Shown here in pieces: positions 25,141 to 32,734 of a stretch of 34,202 bases of DNA (positions are counted from its first letter, which is position 1; every line of letters starts with the position of its first letter). The translations under genes and the position numbers were made by a program. The notes beneath the pieces are model-generated. The model did not search any database and had not been told where the DNA came from. It saw only the letters and a program-made list of their open reading frames with translations. The DNA is from an uncultured Lachnospiraceae bacterium (GTDB lineage Bacteria > Bacillota > Clostridia > Lachnospirales > Lachnospiraceae). The DNA lies in contig CANRGO010000021.1 of the NCBI GenBank assembly GCA_947630125.1, positions 1 to 34,202 of the forward strand, given 5' to 3'.

Positions 25141-25169
25141 ATTATCATATTAAACTAATTTTGACAATA
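25141..25169 (-). promoter_or_regulatory. Probable promoter for tRNA-Leu
   Basis: Minus-strand TTGTCA and TAATAT with a 17-base spacer lie upstream of the tRNA, between it and the decarboxylase stop codon at 25180. The -10 matches consensus at 4 of 6 positions, so the call is moderate. Confidence 0.45.
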
Positions 25170-25179
25170 GTTTTTGATT

Positions 25180-26451
25180 CTAAAAATTAAATTTTTGAAA
25201 GATTTCAAATTGATCAAATGTTTGGAAATAATCCTTAGGTGTTTCTGCTCTTCTTATCATTTGTACTGTTCCATCTTCTTTTAATAATAGTTCAGCTGAT
25301 TTTAATTTTCCATTATAATTATATCCCATGGCATACCCATGAGCTCCAGTATCATGAATTGCCAGGTAATCTCCTATCTCAATTTTGGGCAACATACGAT
25401 CTACTGCAAATTTATCGTTGTTTTCGCAAAGAGAGCCAGTTACATCGTATTTAAAATCAAGTGGTTGATCTTCTTTTCCAAGAACTGTGATGTGATGATA
25501 TGCCCCATACATAGCCGGTCTCATCAAATCCACTGCTGATGAATCACAGCCAACATATTCTTTGTAAGTATGTTTTTCATGTTGAACCTTTGTTATCAAA
25601 TGACCATATGGTCCCATCATATAGCGTCCAAGTTCTGTATAAATTGCTACATTACCCATTCCATTAGAAACCAGTACTTCTTCAAATGCATTTTTAACGC
25701 CTTCTCCAATTGCTTTGATATCATTGGCTTCTTGATCAGGTCTATAAGGGATACCAATTCCACCGGATAAATTAATGAATGTTATATTTGCTCCAGTTTC
25801 ATTTTTCAGTTCCACTGCAAGTTCAAACAATATTTTTGCAAGCGTTGGGTAATACTCATTTGTCACTGTGTTGCTTGCTAAAAATGAATGTATCCCAAAA
25901 TTCTTTACACCTTTTTCTTTTAGAATTTTAAATCCTTCAAATAATTGTTCTTTTGTAAATCCGTATTTTGCATCACCAGGATTATCCATAATGTTATTAC
26001 TAATAGAAAAAAGTCCACCTGGATTAAATCTGCAGCTTAATGTTTCTGGCAAAGTCCCTAATACTTTTTCTAAAAAAGCAATGTGTGTAAAATCATCCAG
26101 ATTAATCGTAGCACCTAATTTTGCTGCATAGGCAAATTCTTCTGCTGGAGTATCATTGGAAGAAAACATAATATCACTTCCAGTGATTCCCATAGCTTCT
26201 GACATCATAAGTTCCGTATAGGAAGAACAATCACATCCACAACCATACTCTCTTAAAATTTCCATTAAAAATGGATTGGGTGTTGCTTTAATTGCAAAAT
26301 ATTCTCGAAACCCTTCATTCCAGCTAAATGCTTCTTTTAAATTTTTAACATTCTCACGGATTCCCTTTTCATCATAAATATGGAAGGGTGTTGGATAAGT
26401 TTTTACTATTTCTTCAATTTTTTCTTTTGTAACAAATGGTTTTTTCATCAT
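25180..26451 (-). CDS. lysA: PLP-dependent decarboxylase, diaminopimelate decarboxylase type
   Basis: A fold-III PLP decarboxylase of 423 residues, most likely converting meso-diaminopimelate to lysine. The PLP lysine is Lys55 in YFAIKATPNP. The glycine-rich phosphate loop is LSGGIGIPY, ELGRYMMGPYG supplies a further PLP contact, and the active-site Cys lies in GSLCENNDKF; the last differs from the CESGD of many LysA proteins. The aromatic DTGAHGYAMGYNYN near the C-terminus is typical. It starts one base after the TrmB-family regulator gene ends, with AAAGGA as ribosome site, so the two are co-transcribed and control by that regulator is likely. Because of the CENND variant, a related substrate (another amino acid) is possible. 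Confidence 0.8.
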   Translation of the reverse strand: MMKKPFVTKEKIEEIVKTYPTPFHIYDEKGIRENVKNLKEAFSWNEGFREYFAIKATPNPFLMEILREYGCGCDCSSYTELMMSEAMGITGSDIMFSSNDTPAEEFAYAAKLGATINLDDFTHIAFLEKVLGTLPETLSCRFNPGGLFSISNNIMDNPGDAKYGFTKEQLFEGFKILKEKGVKNFGIHSFLASNTVTNEYYPTLAKILFELAVELKNETGANITFINLSGGIGIPYRPDQEANDIKAIGEGVKNAFEEVLVSNGMGNVAIYTELGRYMMGPYGHLITKVQHEKHTYKEYVGCDSSAVDLMRPAMYGAYHHITVLGKEDQPLDFKYDVTGSLCENNDKFAVDRMLPKIEIGDYLAIHDTGAHGYAMGYNYNGKLKSAELLLKEDGTVQMIRRAETPKDYFQTFDQFEIFQKFNF

Positions 26452-26452
26452 T

Positions 26453-27163
26453 TTAGTTTGTTCCTTTCATAACTTCAATTAATTTTATTTCATTTCTTAA
26501 TGCGTCTTTTAAAACATTTACAAAATTTAACTGTCCTGAATATAAACAGGTATCGCTGGAAAGACCTTTTAATTCTCCTGTTAATGCAAATTTTGAATCT
26601 GCAATAAAACGAATTTGCTGTTCTTTGCATTCAGAGCCATAATAAATTACTCCTTCAACATCTGGCTCTCCATCCGTTATAACAACTACTTTGATTCCTT
26701 TTTTTACAGCTTCAGATAATAGATTGCTAAACTCTTTTAAGATTGTGACAGAAGCTGATATATAAATTCGTTCACTTGTGTGTTCTATCATATATGCAAG
26801 TTTATTCCATATATTTTTAGCTCCCTCTATTGTAATATATCCGTCGTTTGTCACTCTTTTTGTAATCATATTCGTTAATAAGTATTCCTTATCTTTTACT
26901 CTGGATCTTACATAATTATCACAAAACTCATCTATTAGAACAGCAACATACTTACTCGTATTTCCTTCAATTAAATGTGCAGCTCCTTTTTCTACTAACC
27001 CACTTAATCCACTATAAACATTCGATCTTGAAATACCAGTTTGCTTTGCCACTTCATACCCACTAAGTTCTGGGTATTCTAACAGGCATAAATATATGGT
27101 CGCTTCCTGTCTTGTTAAGTTAAACTCTTGCAACTTGTCAATTATGATACTACTTTTATCCAT
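26453..27163 (-). CDS. TrmB family transcriptional regulator
   Basis: A 236-residue regulator with an N-terminal TrmB-type winged helix (about residues 10-75: LTRQEATIYLCLLEYPELSG, then YEVAKQTGISRSNVYSGLSG). The C-terminal part (about 105-235) resembles the phospholipase-D-like effector domain of this family (ERIYISAS, VVVITDGEPDV), without an HKD catalytic motif. It is the first gene of a two-gene unit with lysA. Its promoter at 27208-27236 is close to consensus, and an imperfect 22-base palindrome overlaps the -10 and transcription start, which suggests autoregulation. The ligand is unknown; an amino acid is plausible from the neighbour. Confidence 0.85.
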   Translation of the reverse strand: MDKSSIIIDKLQEFNLTRQEATIYLCLLEYPELSGYEVAKQTGISRSNVYSGLSGLVEKGAAHLIEGNTSKYVAVLIDEFCDNYVRSRVKDKEYLLTNMITKRVTNDGYITIEGAKNIWNKLAYMIEHTSERIYISASVTILKEFSNLLSEAVKKGIKVVVITDGEPDVEGVIYYGSECKEQQIRFIADSKFALTGELKGLSSDTCLYSGQLNFVNVLKDALRNEIKLIEVMKGTN

Positions 27164-27188
27164 ACCTATATCCTTTCGAAAAAGTTTT

Positions 27189-27210
27189 AGTGGTACTTTA
27201 TAGGAACACT
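27189..27210. promoter_or_regulatory. Operator-like palindrome at the regulator-lysA promoter
   Basis: An imperfect inverted repeat with AGTG...CACT ends and 8 of 11 matching positions per half, overlapping the -10 and the expected start point. Placement is right for a repressor site of the TrmB-family protein encoded just downstream. Confidence 0.5.
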
Positions 27211-27236
27211 ATAGCCTCGTATCTAAAATTTGTCAA
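27208..27236 (-). promoter_or_regulatory. Near-consensus promoter for the TrmB-family gene and lysA
   Basis: Minus-strand TTGACA (27231-27236) and TATAGT (27208-27213) with a 17-base spacer, 45 bases upstream of the regulator's ATG. It also lies downstream of the transporter remnant. Confidence 0.82.
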
Positions 27237-27260
27237 TACAAATTCAAAAAATGATAAAAG

Positions 27261-28019
27261 TTAATCATCTGCTTTTTTTAAAAAGTAAATCAGTATCAAA
27301 CCAAAAAAACTTGCAGTTGCTGCAATAATAAAAGTAATACTTGTTCCATTCTCAATTCGTTGTAGACTTTTTGCTAAAAAAGGACAGCCAATTGAACTAA
27401 TAGCATATCCCAGCATAATAAATCCATAATTAATACCATTATGATTACTACCAAAAAAATCCGAACACCATGGTACAAATAATCGTCCAAGTGTATTTAT
27501 CACAGAAAGTAAAAAAACTCCCGATAATGCTAATTTGTCAGAAAGTCCTCTTTCCATTCCAAGAGAAAGAAGCATTGGATTAATTAGAAAATATGCTGGA
27601 ACTGCAAACATCATGGAGCATGCAAGGATATAATATTGTTTTGTTTTTATCATTTCACTAGGCGTATAATGCTTTGTCTGTTTTTGCTGATTAAACATGG
27701 AAACTCCTATATGATAACTACCATTAGTCGCTCTCATAAACCATCCAAATATAAAGCATATAAAAAATAGAATTGATGCAACCAATGTCATAGACGATTG
27801 AAAACTTCCAACTTCTAGCTCTTGATAAGCAATCCTGTTCATAATAATTCCAAATAGACCAGAAGAACAAATTAAAAGACCTGTTGCCATACCTCTTTTA
27901 TCTGGAAACCATTTTTGAATTGTTGCAAGCGATGTATTATAAGCAATTCCGCATCCAAGACTTGAAATAACTCCATAGGTTAATGATAGCAAATACACTC
28001 CATACATAGGCAATTCCAT
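27261..28019 (-). pseudogene. Decayed OFA-family (oxalate/formate antiporter-like) MFS transporter
   Basis: An open frame whose homologous part (from about 28019) aligns with the OFA branch of the major facilitator superfamily from transmembrane helix 4: WFPDKRGMATGL is the helix 4-5 region. OFA carriers have about 400 residues and 12 helices; here about 95 N-terminal residues are missing. A second defect lies at 27455-27464: the helix 7-8 motif GRLFVPWCSD is joined directly to FFGSNHNGINYG, which in full-length members lies about 60 residues later, so helices 8-10 are absent. The frame's upstream 21 codons (to 28082) are merely the terminator of ung. There is no ribosome site or promoter. 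It is best read as a pseudogene, though the frame has stayed open. Confidence 0.8.
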
Positions 28020-28050
28020 AAGTAAATTGTACAAAAATCTTTTTATGCAC

Positions 28051-28085
28051 AAAAAAAGTTGCCAAGTTATATCCCTTGACAACTT
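28051..28085 (-). terminator. Intrinsic terminator after ung
   Basis: AAGTTGTCAAG pairs with CTTGGCAACTT (11 pairs, one G-U) around an 8-base loop, then TTTTTTT on the minus strand. It closes the hisH-hisF-ung transcript and isolates the transporter remnant from transcription. Confidence 0.92.
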
Positions 28086-28102
28086 TGTCTTATATCATTA
28101 AT

Positions 28103-28789
28103 TTATATGATTTTCCAATCTATTTCTGCAACATTATGTTCCTTCAGATATTGATTGATTTTTGAAAAAGGTTTGCTTCCGAAAAAACCACGATAGGATG
28201 AAAGTGGGCTTGGATGTGTAGATTCTAAAATAAGATGTGCTTTATTTTTTAAAAGTTTTTTCTTTTTACCCGAAGGAGTTCCCCATAAAACAAATACCAT
28301 AGGTTGTTCCAACTGATCCAAATAGGAAATAATATGGTCACTAAATATTTCCCATCCTTTATCTTTATGACTATTTGGCTCATGTTCTCGTACTGTAAAT
28401 ACAGTGTTTATTAGCAATACCCCTTGCTTGGCCCAAGAAATCAGATTCCCATGGGATGCGGCTTCTATTCCTAAATCTGTATAAAGTTCTTGGTAGATAT
28501 TTTTTAAAGAAGGAGGTATTTTACAGTCCTTGCCCACAGAAAAGCAAAGACCATGAGCTTGATTTTCATTGTGATATGGGTCTTGACCTAAGATAACAAC
28601 TTTCACATCGCAAACATTCGCAAATTGAAAAGCTGCAAAGATTTCTTCTTTTTTAGGGTAAACCGTAGCATGTTCATACTGTTCATTTACAAAGTTCATA
28701 AGCTGATTAAAATAAGTTTGTTTTACCTCATTAAGAATAACATCATCCCAGTCATTTCCTGGTAATGAAAATAGTTCGTTTTTTATCAT
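28103..28789 (-). CDS. ung: Uracil-DNA glycosylase
   Basis: Removes uracil from DNA in base excision repair. The 228-residue family-1 enzyme has the catalytic motif GQDPYH with Asp70, followed by QAHGLCFSV, and the C-terminal motif [14 protein letters not shown] with His192. Length is normal. Its ATG overlaps the hisF stop (ATGA), so it is translated with hisF. The pairing with histidine genes has no evident metabolic meaning and probably reflects chance operon membership. Confidence 0.97.
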   Translation of the reverse strand: MIKNELFSLPGNDWDDVILNEVKQTYFNQLMNFVNEQYEHATVYPKKEEIFAAFQFANVCDVKVVILGQDPYHNENQAHGLCFSVGKDCKIPPSLKNIYQELYTDLGIEAASHGNLISWAKQGVLLINTVFTVREHEPNSHKDKGWEIFSDHIISYLDQLEQPMVFVLWGTPSGKKKKLLKNKAHLILESTHPSPLSSYRGFFGSKPFSKINQYLKEHNVAEIDWKII

Positions 28790-29547
28790 AAACGTACCGA
28801 AACATCTTTTGACTGAAGATATTTCTTGACCTCACAAATTTCTAACTCTTTAAAGTGAAATAATGATGCTGCTAAAACAGCATCCGCTTTTCCATATTCT
28901 AATGCATCATAAAAATGTTCTAATTTTCCCGCTCCACCCGAAGCAATTACTGGTATTGAAACATTTTCTGAAACAACTTTGGTTAATTCAATATCATAAC
29001 CATCTTTTGTTCCATCGCAATCCATACTAGTAAGCAAAATTTCACCTGCACCTAATTCTTCCGCTCGCTTTGCCCATTCAAGTACATCCATTTCCATATC
29101 AATGCGACCACCATTTTTATAAACATTCCAACCGGTGTTATCATCTCTTTTTTTTGCATCGATTGCAACAACTACACATTGACTACCAAATTTTTGTGAA
29201 GCTTCACGAATTAGCTCTGGATTCATAAGGGCTGCCGAATTAACAGCAACTTTATCTGCTCCTTCACGTAAAATAGCTTTAAAATCTTCAACTGTTCGTA
29301 TTCCACCACCAACCGTAAATGGAATAAAAACCTTTTCTGCTACTTTACGAACCATATCTACTACCGTTTCCCTGGCATCTGATGAGGCTGTGATATCCAA
29401 AAAAACCAGCTCATCGGCACCTGCTTTATCATATGCTTCCGCGGCTTCAACAGGATCTCCCGCATCCTGTAAATTCAGAAAATTCACGCCTTTAACCACG
29501 CGTCCATTGTGAACGTCCAAACATGGAATTACTCGTTTTGTGTGCAT
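28786..29547 (-). CDS. hisF: Imidazole glycerol phosphate synthase cyclase subunit HisF
   Basis: Uses ammonia from HisH and PRFAR to give imidazole glycerol phosphate and AICAR in histidine synthesis. The 253-residue (beta/alpha)8 barrel has catalytic Asp11 (CLDVHNGR) and Asp130 (VVAIDAKK), with phosphate-binding loops FTVGGGIRT and VIASGGAG. It lies 18 bases after hisH, its obligate partner. The other his genes are not in the window. Confidence 0.97.
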   Translation of the reverse strand: MHTKRVIPCLDVHNGRVVKGVNFLNLQDAGDPVEAAEAYDKAGADELVFLDITASSDARETVVDMVRKVAEKVFIPFTVGGGIRTVEDFKAILREGADKVAVNSAALMNPELIREASQKFGSQCVVVAIDAKKRDDNTGWNVYKNGGRIDMEMDVLEWAKRAEELGAGEILLTSMDCDGTKDGYDIELTKVVSENVSIPVIASGGAGKLEHFYDALEYGKADAVLAASLFHFKELEICEVKKYLQSKDVSVRL

Positions 29548-29565
29548 CTCGTACTCCTTCTCAAA

Positions 29566-30171
29566 TTATAATGAAATAAAATTCTGTAATATTTTCAAAC
29601 CAATATGGGAGCTCTTTTCAGGATGAAACTGACAGGCAAACACATTATTGTATTCTATTGCTGCTTCAATTGTGCATCCATAATCACTGGTAGCCGTAAC
29701 AATTGATTTATCATCAGCTTGTAGATAAAATGAGTGAACAAAGTAAACATATGGATGACTTGGAAGTGTTTGAAATAATGTGCCCTTCTTCTGAAAATCC
29801 AAAGAATTCCAACCCATATGTGGGATTTTTAATTGTTGATTCTTAGGTATTTTTACTATCTTACCTTTTAAAACAGACAAGCCAGGGACATCTGGGCTTT
29901 CCTCGCTGCTTTCAAATAAAAGTTGCATTCCTAAACAAATTCCTAAAAACGGAGTCCCTTTTTTAATCACTTCATGAATTACGGTTTCCAATCCATACTT
30001 ACGAATATTTATCATGGAATCTCCAAACGATCCAACTCCTGGTAAAATAACTTTCGAAGCAGATAACAAAACATCTCTATCTCTTGTTAATACAACATCT
30101 TCACCAAGTAAAATAAGTGCTTTTTCAACACTTTTAATATTTCCAGCATCATAGTCGATAATTGCAATCAT
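29566..30171 (-). CDS. hisH: Imidazole glycerol phosphate synthase glutaminase subunit HisH
   Basis: A class I glutamine amidotransferase delivering ammonia to HisF. The 201-residue protein has the oxyanion motif PGVGSFGD, nucleophile Cys79 in LGICLGMQLLFE, and catalytic His183 and Glu185 in CQFHPEKS. It follows the charged membrane protein gene by 31 bases without an evident terminator, so it may share its transcript. Confidence 0.97.
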   Translation of the reverse strand: MIAIIDYDAGNIKSVEKALILLGEDVVLTRDRDVLLSASKVILPGVGSFGDSMINIRKYGLETVIHEVIKKGTPFLGICLGMQLLFESSEESPDVPGLSVLKGKIVKIPKNQQLKIPHMGWNSLDFQKKGTLFQTLPSHPYVYFVHSFYLQADDKSIVTATSDYGCTIEAAIEYNNVFACQFHPEKSSHIGLKILQNFISL

Positions 30172-30202
30172 GTTATACCCCTATCTTACTTTCAAATTTT
30201 TC

Positions 30203-31816
30203 TCAATTTTGATTGATACTTTCTAATGTTTCATCGGCCATTTCTGCCTCTTCTGGAAGAATATTATCAAATGTTACAGGTTCCATTTCCTCTTTTACAG
30301 GTTCCATAACAAGTTTATAATCTTCTCCATTAACAATTGCTTCCAGACATAAACTATACCTATAATTGCTTAGAGATAATATCTGATATGCATCTTCTGT
30401 AGTTAATTGATACTCCAATAGAATGGATTCTATGTCTTCAAACTGTAAATTCAATTCCTCTTGAATTCCTAGTTCTTCAGCTGTACTATAAAGTTCCTCA
30501 TACTTAAGGACACCTTCCATTAATGCATTCAAAGCATTTAATGGCATATCCATTTTTATATAATTATGATAAGAGTCTATTTTTCTTTGCATTTCAAGAA
30601 AAATACCTGATTTACGAAACATAATAGTGTCACTTGCATTTAATTTTTTATCATATAACAGGAAATATGTTTCTTCATAATCTTCCTCATAAAAGGAAGC
30701 CCTTGCACGATTAAAGTCCAAAATCTGTGGAATTAAATTTACACTTATCATAACTATCACAAAAAAAGTAGCGCAAGATAAAATAATAAAAATAAGTGTA
30801 TTTTTTGCTATTTTTTTCTGCGGAGGTTCTTTCTGATCCGTACTATCTTTAACCTTTTTAACCTTTGGAGTCTTTGGCTCTTTTTTTTCTTTCTTTTGCT
30901 TAGGCTCTTTGGTCTTTTTCTCTTTTTTCTCTTTTTTTCCTTTGGCTTTCTTTTTGTCTGCTTCTTCCAGTTCCTTTAAAATTTGATCATTTTCATCCAA
31001 CGGAATAATTTCTTCTGAAGGTTTGGTAACATCATCTTCTTCAAATAATAAACTTATAATTTTATGAAAAAAACTTCCACCTTGTTTTTTTTGCTTGTCT
31101 TTTATACTTGATGATTCCTCTGATGTCAGCATTTCATCTGAAATTTCATCCTGCTCATCTAGGGCTTCTGTTTTCTTTCCTTTTTTATTTTTTTTCTCTT
31201 TTTTTTCTTTCTTATCAGCCTTTTCTTTTTTTTCTTTAACTATTTTATTTTGATTTTCTTCCTCAGATTTATTTGCAGCTTCTAGTAAACTATTCAGTTC
31301 ATCTCCTACATCAATAATTTCTTGATTTTCTGGAAGTGAGTCAGCAAATATATCAAAAGCATCATTTTTACTTGGCTGATTAGAAGTTCCTTCACCATCT
31401 TGCATGTTGCTTTCTAAAAAGGAAAACATATCTTCATCCGAAACGGATTCATTGTCATTCTTCTTTAACAAATTGCTGATTTCAGTTAATTCATCATCTT
31501 CTGTCATAAGATCAAGTAAATCAGTGAGATCTTCAGTTTCTGGATTTTGATCGGTATTCTCTACCTCATCAAACTTAAACATCGAAGGGTCTTCTGCATC
31601 ATTTTCTTCTATAGAAAACACTTCCTCATGATCCTGTTCTGATTGTTCCAATGAATCTAATAACTGTTGAAGATCATCAGATACTCCAATGTCTTGATCT
31701 TCCATCTCTTGATCCTCAATATCTTGATCCTCAATAGCATCATCTGAATTACTATCCAGAAAAGAATTATTAATCGATTTAAGTAATTGGTCTAAATATT
31801 CTTCATCAGAACTCAT
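30203..31816 (-). CDS. Uncharacterised polyampholytic single-pass membrane protein
   Basis: A 537-residue protein of no family I recognise. The start is the ATG at 31816 because GGAGGTG lies 7 bases before it; a frame opening at 31876 has no such site. Residues about 1-190 are very acidic and probably disordered, with repeated short leucine motifs (YLDQLLKSI at 7, DLQQLLDSL at 48, DLTDLLDLM at 96, MFSFLESN at 130, LNSLLEAAN at 174). Two lysine-rich KKEKKEK tracts follow (about 191-216 and 288-336). One transmembrane helix (TLIFIILSCATFFVIVMISV) lies at about 340-360. The C-terminal 170 residues are helical, resembling TPR-like repeats, and lie outside the cell if the N-terminus is cytoplasmic. 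Downstream genes are hisHF; upstream are the sirtuin-like gene and cheV. Confidence 0.85.
   Translation of the reverse strand: MSSDEEYLDQLLKSINNSFLDSNSDDAIEDQDIEDQEMEDQDIGVSDDLQQLLDSLEQSEQDHEEVFSIEENDAEDPSMFKFDEVENTDQNPETEDLTDLLDLMTEDDELTEISNLLKKNDNESVSDEDMFSFLESNMQDGEGTSNQPSKNDAFDIFADSLPENQEIIDVGDELNSLLEAANKSEEENQNKIVKEKKEKADKKEKKEKKNKKGKKTEALDEQDEISDEMLTSEESSSIKDKQKKQGGSFFHKIISLLFEEDDVTKPSEEIIPLDENDQILKELEEADKKKAKGKKEKKEKKTKEPKQKKEKKEPKTPKVKKVKDSTDQKEPPQKKIAKNTLIFIILSCATFFVIVMISVNLIPQILDFNRARASFYEEDYEETYFLLYDKKLNASDTIMFRKSGIFLEMQRKIDSYHNYIKMDMPLNALNALMEGVLKYEELYSTAEELGIQEELNLQFEDIESILLEYQLTTEDAYQILSLSNYRYSLCLEAIVNGEDYKLVMEPVKEEMEPVTFDNILPEEAEMADETLESINQN
31691..31735 (-). repeat. Three-copy 15-base tandem repeat inside the charged protein gene
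   Basis: Units at 31691-31705, 31706-31720 and 31721-31735 share the core CTTGATC[CT]TC and encode five-residue units of the type IEDQD. The last two differ at one base. Copy number could vary by slippage without shifting the frame. Confidence 0.8.
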
Positions 31817-31847
31817 GAAACACCTCCAAATTCTATTACTATTTAAC

Positions 31848-31876
31848 ATTTTATCATAGAAGTAACATGAATTCAA
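31848..31876 (-). promoter_or_regulatory. Possible promoter for the charged membrane protein gene
   Basis: Minus-strand TTGAAT (31871-31876) and TAAAAT (31848-31853) with a 17-base spacer. The -35 is part of a 17-base palindrome (31869-31885, GAATTCAA/T/TTGAATTC), which could be an operator. Confidence 0.5.
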
Positions 31877-31914
31877 TTTGAATTCTTTTTTGATAAAGTC
31901 TATCTTAACTATTA

Positions 31915-32667
31915 TTATTTACTATTTAAATATTCTATACTATTCTGACTAATACTTTTTGATCGTTCTTTTATTTCTTTGACGATTTGAGGTAATCTAT
32001 GGTGCACTCTAATAAAATAGGACTTTTGATTGTAAAAAGCTACTTTTTCAAATGGAAATCGAATTACCTGTGGGTACTCTAGCCCTACACCTAGTTCTAA
32101 TATAAGTAATTTCTTATTTAAGGTTTTTTGTAACCAGATTTGATACGCATTCCAATTATCCAGATAACGCACTTCAACATAATTGTTTTTTTGGTAGTAG
32201 TTAAATCTCAGTTTCTTTCCACATTTTGGACAAATGTATTTGCCTTTTTTATAATTTTCAAGGATATTTTCCGTACCAGATTCTTGTTCAAACACATAAT
32301 TACTTTTGTATAAATCCTCACAACATGCATTTTTACACTGTAGGTATTCCAAATCTCCCATTGGACATACAATTCGTTCTTCTTGAATACCAATTTGATG
32401 AATGAATCCATGTTTTGTCATATCAACAATAAAATAGTTTGAATTTTCCACTAAACTTTTCACCTGTTGATATGCTTTCAGAATCGTTTCATTTTCTATA
32501 GAATTTTCTTGTTTTTTATGAATATATTGAACATCTCTTTTAAAGATACTGTCCTCATCCTGAAGATCACATTCAATATTATCAAATTCAAATTCTAAAC
32601 CAATACCAATTAAGACACATTCTGCTTGCTGTATTTTTTCTTGTAATTCTTTAAGATTTGTATTCAT
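31915..32667 (-). CDS. Divergent SIR2 (sirtuin)-like protein
   Basis: A 250-residue protein that matches the stand-alone SIR2 family of Firmicutes in overall order: an N-terminal Rossmann-type strand (AECVLIGIG), a segment YFIVDMTKHGFIHQIG in place of the usual TTNVDHxFxxAG, a zinc ribbon with Cys111, Cys115, Cys146 and Cys149 (CKNAC, CPKC), and LLILELGVGLEYPQVIRFPF (187-206), the conserved NAD-pocket stretch of this group. The usual NAD motif GAGxS is replaced by GIGLEFEF, and the Asn-Val-Asp signature is lost. It may therefore bind a different nucleotide or be inactive. It follows cheV after a hairpin and precedes the charged membrane protein gene. Deacetylase or ADP-ribosyltransferase activity should not be assumed. 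Confidence 0.65.
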   Translation of the reverse strand: MNTNLKELQEKIQQAECVLIGIGLEFEFDNIECDLQDEDSIFKRDVQYIHKKQENSIENETILKAYQQVKSLVENSNYFIVDMTKHGFIHQIGIQEERIVCPMGDLEYLQCKNACCEDLYKSNYVFEQESGTENILENYKKGKYICPKCGKKLRFNYYQKNNYVEVRYLDNWNAYQIWLQKTLNKKLLILELGVGLEYPQVIRFPFEKVAFYNQKSYFIRVHHRLPQIVKEIKERSKSISQNSIEYLNSK

Positions 32668-32695
32668 ATTTCTGTTACTCCATATTTTTTTCTAA

Positions 32696-32719
32696 TAGAA
32701 AAGCCGGGAATCCCCGGCT
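32696..32719 (-). terminator. Terminator after cheV
   Basis: AGCCGGG and CCCGGCT form a GC-rich 7-pair stem with a 4-base loop, followed by TTTTCT on the minus strand. The T-tract is short, so some readthrough into the sirtuin-like gene 29 bases on is likely, especially as that gene shows no clear promoter. Confidence 0.75.
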
Positions 32720-32734
32720 CATCTACCTTAATTT

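Noticed and set aside
27164-27260. Lysine riboswitch or T-box upstream of the lysA unit
   Set aside because: The predicted leader from the mapped promoter is only about 40 bases, too short for either element, and no conserved motif is seen.
28020-28082. 21 codons that would extend the transporter frame upstream from a TTG
   Set aside because: The DNA is the ung terminator hairpin and T-tract; the codons have no homology to MFS carriers.
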